DNA from: Bdellovibrionaceae bacterium UBA5009
Lineage (GTDB): Bacteria; Bdellovibrionota; Bdellovibrionia; Bdellovibrionales; Bdellovibrionaceae
NCBI GenBank assembly: GCA_002396665.1
Contig: DGYJ01000027.1
Span: forward strand, 6,679-29,603
Reading direction: 5' to 3'
Length of the DNA stretch: 22,925 nucleotides
Shown here: positions 1 to 6,261 of the stretch, in pieces
Position numbering within the stretch: the first letter of the stretch is position 1
Layout of the letters: every line of letters begins with the position of its first letter
Notes under the pieces: generated by a model
Told to the model about the DNA's origin: nothing
The model's input: the letters and a program-made list of their open reading frames with translations, nothing else
Database searches by the model: none
Position numbers and translations under genes: made by a program

Positions 1-614
1 ACTTTCGTATTCACCCACAGTATAATTTTGAATCAACCTGTCCTGGACGAACAAAAACGGAAAATGATGTGGCCCTTATTGTTTTAAAAAATAATGCCCC
101 TGAACAGTTGCAAGTGGCTGATTTCACATCGACTGAAAAATTTGAAACTCCAAACCAAGAGTTTCTGGCCCTGGGTTTTGGCGCGACCCGATTCGATGGA
201 ACAGCTCTTTCTGGAGCAGACCAACTGCGATCCAAAAAGTTAAATATCTTAAGTCTTTCTTCAGATAAAAAAACCTTCTATGTCGAACAAAAAAAAGGTG
301 GCATTTGCAAAGGTGACTCTGGCGGACCAGCCTTTGTGCGAACTCAAGATCAGCTCTATGTTATAGGTATTGCAAAAAACATTCGCCTTAATTCGCCCCT
401 GAATCCAACAGCAAATATCACTGTGGATTCAAATTTATATTCAGCTGCAGGCTCTGACAAAACATTGTGCCCAGATCCAAAAAAATCCAGTCGACATAAA
501 AAAATAAATTACTGCGCTCTTTGGTCACAGTACAGTCGCGTATCTTATTATAAAAGCTGGATCCAAAACGAAATTTCGCAGTTACCTACGACTCAAGCAG
601 ACAGCGCGAACTAA
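1..614 (+). CDS. Trypsin-like (S1 family) serine protease, 5' end outside window
   Basis: This is the C-terminal part of a chymotrypsin-fold protease. The reading frame is open from base 3, so the apparent GTG start at 69 is only the Val of the catalytic-Asp motif: codons 60-80 read E-N-D-V-A-L-I, with the catalytic Asp at 66-68. The nucleophile lies in G-D-S-G-G-P at 312-329, with Ser at 318-320. The catalytic His and any signal peptide would lie upstream of the window. After the Ser loop the protein continues about 95 residues with two further Cys, suggesting an extracytoplasmic, disulfide-bonded enzyme. Secreted trypsin-like proteases are abundant in predatory bdellovibrios, but its substrate cannot be read from the sequence. 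Its stop codon overlaps the stop of the convergent ampG gene by four bases. Confidence 0.93.
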   Translation, partial: FRIHPQYNFESTCPGRTKTENDVALIVLKNNAPEQLQVADFTSTEKFETPNQEFLALGFGATRFDGTALSGADQLRSKKLNILSLSSDKKTFYVEQKKGGICKGDSGGPAFVRTQDQLYVIGIAKNIRLNSPLNPTANITVDSNLYSAAGSDKTLCPDPKKSSRHKKINYCALWSQYSRVSYYKSWIQNEISQLPTTQADSAN

Positions 615-1891
615 GCACGCTGCCCTTGCATCATTTTTTGTGCTTCAGATTCCCCGCCCCTTGCGGCCCGGCTAACAACAAAAAGCATAATTAAACCTGG
701 TATGGCAATCATACCGCAGGTGTAAAAAAATGTTTCCCAACCTAAAGCCTTAACCATGTTGCCTGAAAATCCAGAAAAGAAATTTCGTCCAACAGTGGCC
801 AAGCTTGATAGTATTGCGTACTGGGTGGCTGTGTACTTCTTGTTTGTGAGTGCCGCAAGATAGGCAACGAAGGCAGCGGACCCCATTCCAGATGAAACAT
901 CCTCGAAAATGACTGAAACTGCCAGGGCCCATTTCACAGGCCCAGTGTATGTGATCAAAGCAAACATGGCCGTTGAAAGCGCTTGCAGAATTCCAAAAAT
1001 CCAAAGGGATCTTAAAATTCCCATTGAATAAATAATGACACTGCCGATAAACAGTCCAACCAACGAAGCTGTTAAACCAAACATTTTTGCAATTAATCCA
1101 ATGTCTTCATTACTGTAACCCATTTGTACATAGAATGGATTCAACATAGCGCCTGACAGGGCATCACCTAATTTAAACAAAAAGACGAATGACAAAATGA
1201 CTAAAGCTTTATCCCGGGTCAAAAATTCTTTGAAAGGATCGATGACAGCAGATTTTAGTGTCTTTGGCTGATCATTACCTGACACAGGGGCCTCGGGCGC
1301 CCATAGAGTAAATAAAATTCCAACAGACATAAAGCCAGCCATGACAAAATAAAGCTGATTCCAGGTTAGATTCAGAAAGCTAGATCCAACCATTCCAATT
1401 CCGATCCCCCCAGAAAGCAACATCGCGATACGATAACCGTACTGATTCAAAGTTGAACCCATACCAAGCTCTTCTTCTTTTAAGTATTCGCGACGAAAAG
1501 CATCGATGGCGATATCTTGAGTTGCACTAAAGAACGCAATCAAAACTGCAATACCTGCCATCATTTCGATGGAAAATTTTGGATCGAAAAATCCCAATGA
1601 AGCAATGGCCAGCATCAAACAAACCTGTGTCCCAATCATCCACGATCTTCTTCGGCCAATTGGAAACAGAGTGAAACGGTCCAAAAGAGGAGCCCAAATA
1701 AATTTCAATGAATAAGACAAACCCACCCAGCTAAAATAACCGATAGTGCTGATATCCACACCTTCCCTGGCCAACCAAGTTTTTAATGTTCCGCCAGTTA
1801 ACAGCAATGGCAAACCGCTCGAAAAACCTAAAAAGAAAATGATCAACATTTTTTTGCTAAAAAAATCTTTTAAAAATTGTTTAAGCTTCAT
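611..1891 (-). CDS. ampG: AmpG-type muropeptide/MFS permease
   Basis: 426-residue inner-membrane transporter of the major facilitator superfamily, AmpG branch. AmpG imports anhydro-muropeptides (GlcNAc-anhydroMurNAc peptides) for cell-wall recycling. The N-terminus is highly AmpG-like: F-L-G-F-S-S-G-L-P near residue 20, T-L-K-T-W near 36, I-G-Y-F-S near 50, then W-A-P-L-L-D-R-F and G-R-R-R-S-W in the loop before the third helix. Roughly 12 hydrophobic helices fit the length; E. coli AmpG is longer, with 14. The ATG at 1891 has AAGG seven bases upstream, inside the end of the deaminase-like gene, which it overlaps by 11 bases, so the two are probably translationally coupled. It is the last gene of the operon starting at 4513. 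In a prey-digesting bacterium it could take up prey wall fragments, which is inference. Confidence 0.9.
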   Translation of the reverse strand: MKLKQFLKDFFSKKMLIIFFLGFSSGLPLLLTGGTLKTWLAREGVDISTIGYFSWVGLSYSLKFIWAPLLDRFTLFPIGRRRSWMIGTQVCLMLAIASLGFFDPKFSIEMMAGIAVLIAFFSATQDIAIDAFRREYLKEEELGMGSTLNQYGYRIAMLLSGGIGIGMVGSSFLNLTWNQLYFVMAGFMSVGILFTLWAPEAPVSGNDQPKTLKSAVIDPFKEFLTRDKALVILSFVFLFKLGDALSGAMLNPFYVQMGYSNEDIGLIAKMFGLTASLVGLFIGSVIIYSMGILRSLWIFGILQALSTAMFALITYTGPVKWALAVSVIFEDVSSGMGSAAFVAYLAALTNKKYTATQYAILSSLATVGRNFFSGFSGNMVKALGWETFFYTCGMIAIPGLIMLFVVSRAARGGESEAQKMMQGQRA

Positions 1892-3518
1892 TTTGAACCT
1901 TCTTTCTCATCTTCCATAATAAGTGACTAATGTAAGGGCGACGATTTTCGCCTGTTACAACCATTAATAATTTTGTGATCTTTAAGTCATGGGAATCGGT
2001 GTATAATAAAATCAACATCTCTTGGATAAAGTTTGTGTTCAAGGTCACATAGTTATCTGTGCCCACACCCAATTGCACACCCTTCTTTTCCCACCAAGAA
2101 AAGGGATGATCCTTGTAGTCTTCAAATTTACCAGTCAATTTGTTGTTCGATGATGGCAAGGAAATCAAAGTAACACCTTTTTGAATCAAACGATTCAAAA
2201 CGTCGTGTTGATAATGTTCCACTTCCCTCGCCGTATGGAATTTTGCTTTTACAAACAGAATGTTTTCATCTTCTGACAATTTTTGACCATTCAACAGCTT
2301 ACTTAAAACATCTTTTGAAGTTCCCCAATCCAACTCGCAAAGTTCACGGTAGGTGCTATCTGTTGCCAGTATAGGTTGTGACTTCTGATTTTTTTTGCGG
2401 ACCTCTTGGTAAAGTCTATGAAAATATAAATTTGGATTAATTCCCAAACTCACACCATGCTCTAGGGTATCAATGTGCCAAATATTCATGGCATTATCCA
2501 CCGCCTGGATTCCCTTTTTCAAAGTGTGAAAAGTTTCGCCGTGATGGGATCTAATTTTAAACCCACGGTATTGCAGTTTGCGAAATCCGCTTTGCATTTC
2601 ATTGAAATGCTCTTTGCGATAAAGCTCTTTTTCATCACCCACGGTGTCCACATCAGTCAGATAACCACTGAGTTCTGGATATTTATCGATCATGCGAACA
2701 ATTTCATTCACTTGGGCCATAAAATGATCACGGCGAGTTTTATACTTGCTCGAATCAAAATGATGGGCTTCTTTTCGAAATGACGGTGAAAGCACAAATT
2801 GAAAATCGGGATGGCTTTTTTGAAATTTACGAAAGCCTTCAAATAGTCCAAGCACGACATCTTCTGGGGTCACTTGATCTAAACCAGGAATTTGCTCGCT
2901 GGAATTTGAAGACGAACGCGAAAGGGAAAATTTTAATCGAATCTGCCCCACATTGTATTTATGATAAAGCTCTTGGGCCATGTGTTCTGCAGCGAGGGCA
3001 TGGATTTCACGCGAAATAAAAATAAGCTGCGGAAGAAATAAGATTTTTAAGTAGGTCGAAAAGCCTTCGTTTTCTTTTAAGCGAATCAATTGATCAACAT
3101 CTTTTTCAGATTTAATTTCTAAGGACTGTAATCCATAGGCTGTTTTGATTTTTTGTTCGTATAAGCTTTTATGGGGACCATTCATCAGCTTTTGAATGTG
3201 GGGAAATAAAAATTCAGCGGTCAAAGCGCCCGTTAAGTGGATATGCTCTTCTTTGTATTTCAATGGAAAACTTTTAAAGAAATTAAAAAAAGCTTCAGAC
3301 ACGGGGTGCTCAAGCAGTCTGTGAATATCAATTTTATTGGTCTTAAAAAGATCAATAGAATCCCGAAACTCTTTAACAAGTTTATGGGCCCCAGGACTTT
3401 GCGTTTCTAGGTCTGACGAAATCAACAAGTTCAGAGTTTCAACAAGAGTAATGCCGTTGGTTTCACTGACAATTTCAGTGACTTTTTGAGTAAGAATTTT
3501 TGAGAATTGATCTTTCAT
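1881..3518 (-). CDS. Adenosine-deaminase-like metal-dependent hydrolase (atypical)
   Basis: 545-residue protein of the amidohydrolase superfamily, adenosine/AMP deaminase branch. Motifs occur in the family order: H-I-H-L-T-G-A-L (zinc His 92 and 94), S-H-H-G-E (zinc His 325, catalytic Glu 328), L-E-H-G (His 354), P-S-S-N (455-458) and G-T-D-N (zinc Asp 488). In classical adenosine deaminase the last motif has two adjacent Asp, the second contacting the purine; here it is Asn 489. The protein is some 200 residues longer than usual: about 90 residues precede the first motif and about 100 lie between E-H-G and P-S-S-N. No signal peptide is visible, so it should be cytoplasmic. A deaminase of purine nucleosides or a modified relative is likely, but the substrate is uncertain. 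ATG 3518 has only a GAGG very close upstream; it follows the GNAT gene by nine bases. Confidence 0.78.
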   Translation of the reverse strand: MKDQFSKILTQKVTEIVSETNGITLVETLNLLISSDLETQSPGAHKLVKEFRDSIDLFKTNKIDIHRLLEHPVSEAFFNFFKSFPLKYKEEHIHLTGALTAEFLFPHIQKLMNGPHKSLYEQKIKTAYGLQSLEIKSEKDVDQLIRLKENEGFSTYLKILFLPQLIFISREIHALAAEHMAQELYHKYNVGQIRLKFSLSRSSSNSSEQIPGLDQVTPEDVVLGLFEGFRKFQKSHPDFQFVLSPSFRKEAHHFDSSKYKTRRDHFMAQVNEIVRMIDKYPELSGYLTDVDTVGDEKELYRKEHFNEMQSGFRKLQYRGFKIRSHHGETFHTLKKGIQAVDNAMNIWHIDTLEHGVSLGINPNLYFHRLYQEVRKKNQKSQPILATDSTYRELCELDWGTSKDVLSKLLNGQKLSEDENILFVKAKFHTAREVEHYQHDVLNRLIQKGVTLISLPSSNNKLTGKFEDYKDHPFSWWEKKGVQLGVGTDNYVTLNTNFIQEMLILLYTDSHDLKITKLLMVVTGENRRPYISHLLWKMRKKVQNEA

Positions 3519-3527
3519 CCCTCGAGG

Positions 3528-3977
3528 TTAACGAGGAATCAACTGCTTGTACATGACTTTGTGGGGACCAATTTCAGGAATTTCAAAAAGTTCCCCTTGA
3601 TATTTAAAACCAAATCTTTCGTAAAACGAAAAAGCCTTTAAACGCGCATTGCACCACACAAGATCACATCTTTTTGAAAGCAATATATCAATGGCCGCTT
3701 GCAAAACTTTTTCGCCGTATCCTTGTCCCCGATATTTTTCTTCAGTGGCCATTCCACGCAGTCGATAAGGGCATCCCGCATTCAAATCTTTTGCTGATTG
3801 GTAAATCATAGTGGATACAGAAATCAATTGATCTGAATAATATAAACCCACATGGAAGGTCGTGATTTCTTTGTCTTCTGGATAAACACAATCTTCAGGA
3901 CGAAGAAGGGGGCGCAAAACTTTTTGTCTCAGCGGTAAAACTTGCTCGTACTTTAGTTGTTCAATTCGGTAATGCAA
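3528..3977 (-). CDS. GNAT-family N-acetyltransferase
   Basis: 149-residue single-domain GNAT protein, transferring an acetyl group from acetyl-CoA to an unknown acceptor. Motif A, the acetyl-CoA pyrophosphate loop, is clear: R-G-M-A-T then R-G-Q-G-Y-G at residues 83-88. Motif B is C-N-A-R-L-K-A-F-S-F-Y-E-R-F-G-F at 109-124. The N-terminal strand and helix look like the ElaA / YjcF-type small acetyltransferases. The start is TTG at 3977: the Shine-Dalgarno-like AAGGTGG lies seven bases upstream and covers the 3' end of the HNH gene, and there is no suitable ATG nearby. It sits two bases after the HNH stop and nine before the deaminase-like start, so it belongs to the same transcript. The acceptor could be a small metabolite; nothing in the sequence decides it. 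Confidence 0.85.
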   Translation of the reverse strand: MHYRIEQLKYEQVLPLRQKVLRPLLRPEDCVYPEDKEITTFHVGLYYSDQLISVSTMIYQSAKDLNAGCPYRLRGMATEEKYRGQGYGEKVLQAAIDILLSKRCDLVWCNARLKAFSFYERFGFKYQGELFEIPEIGPHKVMYKQLIPR

Positions 3978-3979
3978 CC

Positions 3980-4513
3980 CTAACCCACCTTATAGCTGAG
4001 ATACTGCCTCCATACTGAAGGAATGGGTTTCATCTTGGCATCAAAATCATGAACTGGCAACCATGCGGGCATTTTTGGCTCTTTCAACAAAGGCATATGG
4101 GCCTGTGCCGGAGTTCGATCGGCTTTTTTCTGATTACAATCTCGGCAAGCACAAACCACATTGGTCCAGCTTTTCGCCCCTTGCCTGGACGCCGGAACCA
4201 CATGGTCTAAAGTTAATTGCTTTGGCGAAAATTGTATCCCGCAGTACTGGCATGTGTAGTTGTCGCGAACATAAACATTTTCACGGCAAAACCTGACGCT
4301 TTGATTATTTCGAGGTCTGACATAATTTCGAAGTTTTAAAACGCTTGGGAGCTGAAAGCTGGCCTTCGAGGATCTGGCCACCGTCGAATGATACTCAAGT
4401 ATATCGACTTTTCCCTGAAACCATAAAATCAATGCTTTTTGCCAACTCACAATCCTCATCGGCTCATAACTTGAATTGAGCAGTAAGGACCTTGCTGAGG
4501 CTAATCCATGCAT
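3980..4513 (-). CDS. HNH endonuclease family protein
   Basis: 177-residue cytoplasmic HNH protein of the widely distributed type that opens with L-L-L-N-S-S-Y-E-P followed by S-W-Q-K-A. The nuclease module sits near the middle: C-Q-Y-C-G (Cys 88 and 91), L-T-L-D-H-V-V-P (Asp 103, His 104), W-T-N-V-V (Asn 118) and C-R-D-C-N-Q-K-K (Cys 123 and 126), giving a ββα-metal fold with a structural four-Cys zinc site. Members are common in many bacteria and often solitary; their DNA target and role are mostly not known. It has no partner methylase here, so it is unlikely to be a classical restriction enzyme. ATG 4513 is preceded by AGGGGTG at a normal distance. It is the first gene of the four-gene minus-strand operon, driven by the promoter at 4551-4580. 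Confidence 0.85.
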   Translation of the reverse strand: MHGLASARSLLLNSSYEPMRIVSWQKALILWFQGKVDILEYHSTVARSSKASFQLPSVLKLRNYVRPRNNQSVRFCRENVYVRDNYTCQYCGIQFSPKQLTLDHVVPASRQGAKSWTNVVCACRDCNQKKADRTPAQAHMPLLKEPKMPAWLPVHDFDAKMKPIPSVWRQYLSYKVG

Positions 4514-4550
4514 TAAACACCCCTACGTGGTCGTTCTTGGTCTTACCTTA

Positions 4551-4580
4551 ATTATACCCTGTGTTTTGAAAGCATTTCAA
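4551..4580 (-). promoter_or_regulatory. Sigma70-like promoter of the HNH-GNAT-deaminase-ampG operon
   Basis: Reading the minus strand, TTGAAA (4580-4575) and a perfect TATAAT (4556-4551) are separated by 18 bases, and the -10 box lies 37 bases upstream of the HNH start codon at 4513. This is the best housekeeping-type promoter in the window. The -35 box is one arm of a perfect inverted repeat (4566-4580, TTGAAA-gca-TTTCAA), so a repressor could bind there. The repeat is seen in the sequence; the operator function is inference. Confidence 0.65.
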
Positions 4581-4648
4581 GCACTCGTTAATAGATTGTC
4601 ATTTCCCTGGATATTGATTAAAAGCTTCTCAAAATAGGTACTTATACC

Positions 4649-4657
4649 TGCTATAAA
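4649..4657 (+). promoter_or_regulatory. Possible extended -10 promoter of slyD
   Basis: TG-C-TATAAA at 4649-4657 matches an extended -10 element. No convincing -35 box is found 17 bases upstream, which is tolerated by extended -10 promoters. Transcription would begin near 4664, giving a leader of about 13 bases that consists mainly of the ribosome binding site (GAAGGAG, 4665-4671). Confidence 0.42.
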
Positions 4658-4676
4658 TTCTTTTGAAGGAGAGACT

Positions 4677-5153
4677 ATGAGCCGTCGCGTGTTTGCATTC
4701 AATTATGTATTAAAAGGGACTGATGGCGCCGTTATTGACGCTTCAGAAGCTAACCAACCCCTTCCATTTCTTGAAGGCGCAGGCCAGATCATTCCCGCCC
4801 TAGAAGCTGAAATCAAAGACCTTAAAGAGGGCGATAAAAAAACTGTGAATATTAATGCGGCTGAAGCCTACGGTTTGCCTGAAGAAAAAATGAAAATGGA
4901 CGTTCCTAAAGCCGAGCTTGCTCATATTCCAGATTTAAAAATTGGAAGTTTTTTGCAATTGGATTTAGGTGAACAAACTAAAGTTGTTCGAGTGACTCAA
5001 ATGACTGACGAGACTGTCACATTGGATGGAAACCACCCATTGGCAGGACAAGATTTAATTTTCAATATTGAAATGGTCCTTGTTCGTGATGCGACCCTTG
5101 AAGAGTTAACCCACGGCCATGCCCACGGTTTACACGGTCACGCCCACCACTAA
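4677..5153 (+). CDS. slyD: FKBP-type peptidyl-prolyl isomerase, SlyD family
   Basis: 158-residue cytoplasmic prolyl isomerase and chaperone. The FKBP domain is split (about residues 1-66 and 119-140) around the insert-in-flap chaperone domain (about 67-118), the usual SlyD arrangement. Recognisable pieces are G-A-G-Q-I-I-P-A-L-E near 34-43, A-A-E-A-Y-G near 61-66 and N-H-P-L-A-G near 119-124. The C-terminal tail has seven His in the last 13 residues, the metal-binding tail typical of SlyD, which in other bacteria helps deliver nickel to hydrogenases. No hydrogenase is present here, so general folding and metal buffering are more likely roles. ATG 4677 has GAAGGAG five bases upstream. yajQ follows after 19 bases with its own strong site, so the two are probably co-transcribed. 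Confidence 0.93.
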   Translation: MSRRVFAFNYVLKGTDGAVIDASEANQPLPFLEGAGQIIPALEAEIKDLKEGDKKTVNINAAEAYGLPEEKMKMDVPKAELAHIPDLKIGSFLQLDLGEQTKVVRVTQMTDETVTLDGNHPLAGQDLIFNIEMVLVRDATLEELTHGHAHGLHGHAHH

Positions 5154-5172
5154 AAAAGTAGGAGTATAATTC

Positions 5173-5658
5173 ATGCCTTCGTTTGACATCATTTCACAAA
5201 TCGATTTGCAAGAAGCTGATAATGCAATCAATCAGTCACGCAAAGAAATTGAAGGACGTTATGATTTCAAAGGTTCCAAATCTGAAGTTCAGTGGGACAA
5301 AAAAGAAATCATAATCCTTGGGGATGATGACTATAAAATGGAGGCCATGAAGAATATCCTTCAAACTAAATTCCACAAACGCGGGATTGATATTAAGGTT
5401 CTTAAGTTCGAAAAGGTCGAGCCCGCGGGTGGTAAAATGTTACGGCAAAAGGTCTTGCTGCAACAGGGTATTGACCGCGAGGTGGCTAAGGAAATCCTTA
5501 ATAATATTAAGGAATCCAAGCTGAAGGTCCAAGGTCAAATCATGGATGACAAGATCCGCGTGACCTCTAAAAGCATTGACGAGCTTCAGGCCACCATGGC
5601 CCTGATCAGAGGGGGAAGCTTCGCCGTTCCATTACAATTCGATAATATGCGTTCATAA
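5173..5658 (+). CDS. yajQ: YajQ-family nucleotide-binding protein
   Basis: 161 residues, the full length of the YajQ (UPF0234) family. The start M-P-S-F-D-I-I-S, the segment E-G-R-Y-D-F-K-G near residue 27, L-K-V-Q-G-Q-I near 117 and the end M-A-L-I-R-G-G-S-F are family hallmarks. The protein folds as two tandem ferredoxin-like domains. YajQ homologues bind cyclic di-GMP in Xanthomonas and other bacteria, where they act on transcription and virulence, and they have also been linked to RNA or tRNA binding. Which applies here cannot be read from the sequence. AGGAG at 5160-5164 places the start at 5173. It follows slyD by 19 bases. After its stop comes a 134-base gap holding a weak hairpin and the leader of the RRM gene. 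Confidence 0.94.
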   Translation: MPSFDIISQIDLQEADNAINQSRKEIEGRYDFKGSKSEVQWDKKEIIILGDDDYKMEAMKNILQTKFHKRGIDIKVLKFEKVEPAGGKMLRQKVLLQQGIDREVAKEILNNIKESKLKVQGQIMDDKIRVTSKSIDELQATMALIRGGSFAVPLQFDNMRS

Positions 5659-5700
5659 AAAATAAGTGATTTTTAAAAAAAATCTGTATATTCTTAAGGC

Positions 5701-5721
5701 AAGTCAGGATTTTTCTGGCTT
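5701..5721 (+). terminator. Weak hairpin between yajQ and the RRM gene (terminator or leader structure)
   Basis: A 7-base stem (5701-5707 with 5715-5721, one T-G wobble) closes a 7-base T-rich loop and is followed by TTATTGTT rather than a clean T-run. It could be a weak terminator for slyD-yajQ or a structural element in the leader of the RNA-binding protein gene. I favour neither strongly. Confidence 0.35.
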
Positions 5722-5731
5722 TATTGTTCCC

Positions 5732-5748
5732 CGTGAGTGTTCGTGAGT
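5732..5748 (+). repeat. Short direct repeat in the RRM-gene leader
   Basis: CGTGAGT occurs twice, at 5732-5738 and 5742-5748, with a 10-base period (one helical turn). It lies in the untranslated leader of the RRM protein gene. A protein or RNA binding site is possible; chance is also possible at this length. Confidence 0.4.
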
Positions 5749-5777
5749 TTTTTCTCTATGGCTTCCGCGGGTCACCC

Positions 5778-5790
5778 AACCTAGGAGGTT
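5778..5790 (+). promoter_or_regulatory. Ribosome binding site inside a small inverted repeat
   Basis: The Shine-Dalgarno AGGAGG (5783-5788) is partly enclosed by AACCT (5778-5782) and AGGTT (5786-5790), perfect arms around a 3-base loop. It decides the start at 5793. The stem is short, so any sequestration would be weak and temperature-sensitive; regulation is inference. Confidence 0.45.
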
Positions 5791-5792
5791 TT

Positions 5793-6158
5793 ATGGGTAA
5801 AAAATTATACGTAGGCAATCTATCATTCAGTATCGATGATTCAGCTCTTCAAGCTAAATTTTCTGAATTCGGCGCTGTTGATTCTGCAAAAGTGATCACT
5901 GATCGCGCAACTGGCAGAAGCAAAGGTTTCGGATTTGTTGAAATGGCAAATGATGGCGAAGCTGATGCTGCTATCGAAAAATTAAACGGTCAAAGTTTTG
6001 AAGGCCGTAACATCAACGTATCTGAAGCACGTCCACAAGCTCCCCGTGAAGGTGGTGGCGGTCGTGGCGGCTTCGGCGGTGGACGCGGAGGCGGCGGCGG
6101 AGGCCGTGGTGGTTTCGGTGGTGGTGGACGCGGCGGTGGCGGCGGCAACCGTTACTAA
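5793..6158 (+). CDS. RRM RNA-binding protein with glycine-rich tail
   Basis: 121-residue single-RRM protein. RNP2 is L-Y-V-G-N-L at residues 5-10 and RNP1 is K-G-F-G-F-V-E-M at 44-51, so both aromatic RNA-stacking positions are kept. After the domain (about 4-80), the tail from 87 to 121 is almost entirely Gly with Arg and Phe, in R-G-G-F-G-G-G units. The layout matches the Rbp-type bacterial RRM proteins known from cyanobacteria and several proteobacteria, often cold-induced, probably acting as RNA chaperones. An upstream in-frame ATG at 5724 would add 23 residues unlike the family; ATG 5793 is chosen because AGGAGG (5783-5788) stands just before it and the RRM begins at once. The tail DNA is locally much richer in G and C than its surroundings. 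A terminator-like hairpin follows at 6227-6261. Confidence 0.94.
   Translation: MGKKLYVGNLSFSIDDSALQAKFSEFGAVDSAKVITDRATGRSKGFGFVEMANDGEADAAIEKLNGQSFEGRNINVSEARPQAPREGGGGRGGFGGGRGGGGGGRGGFGGGGRGGGGGNRY
6048..6152 (+). repeat. Low-complexity Gly-codon repeat encoding the RGG-like tail
   Basis: Degenerate repeats of GGT/GGC/CGT codons, with G-G-C-T/T-T-C-G-G units repeated near 6069 and 6111. This coding repeat produces several long but meaningless open frames on both strands. It is prone to slippage, so tail length may vary between strains. Confidence 0.8.
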
Positions 6159-6226
6159 GTCCCAACGACTCACAAATATGTGCTAAGAATCAATTCATAA
6201 AATTCTGGCCATTAAGTGTAAATCTC

Positions 6227-6261
6227 AATAGAGTTTCAGAAATGAAACTCTATTTTTTTTT
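6227..6261 (+). terminator. Strong rho-independent terminator-like hairpin overlapping the tesA start
   Basis: An 11-base perfect stem (6227-6237 with 6244-6254) closes a 6-base loop (6238-6243) and runs into nine T (6253-6261). This is a textbook intrinsic terminator by form and is well placed to end the RRM transcript. However, the ATG of tesA (6242-6244) lies in the loop and the T-run encodes its residues 4-7. It may therefore terminate, attenuate read-through into tesA, or hide the tesA start. Confidence 0.75.

Noticed and set aside
602..645. Possible bidirectional terminator between the protease and ampG (short arms CAGCG/CGCTG and AAGCAC/GTGCTT).
   Set aside because: Stems are short with large loops, and the T-run is not adjacent to a stem.
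3980..4513. HNH protein as part of a restriction-modification or defence system.
   Set aside because: No methyltransferase, specificity subunit or other defence gene is adjacent; this HNH type is usually solitary.
5724..5792. Earlier ATG start for the RRM protein, adding 23 residues.
   Set aside because: No Shine-Dalgarno sequence there, residues unlike the family, and AGGAGG directly before ATG 5793.
5982..6186. Long open frames rich in Ala/Val/Thr on both strands over the end of the RRM gene.
   Set aside because: They are out-of-frame readings of the Gly-codon repeat; no ribosome site, and low-complexity sequence keeps stops away.
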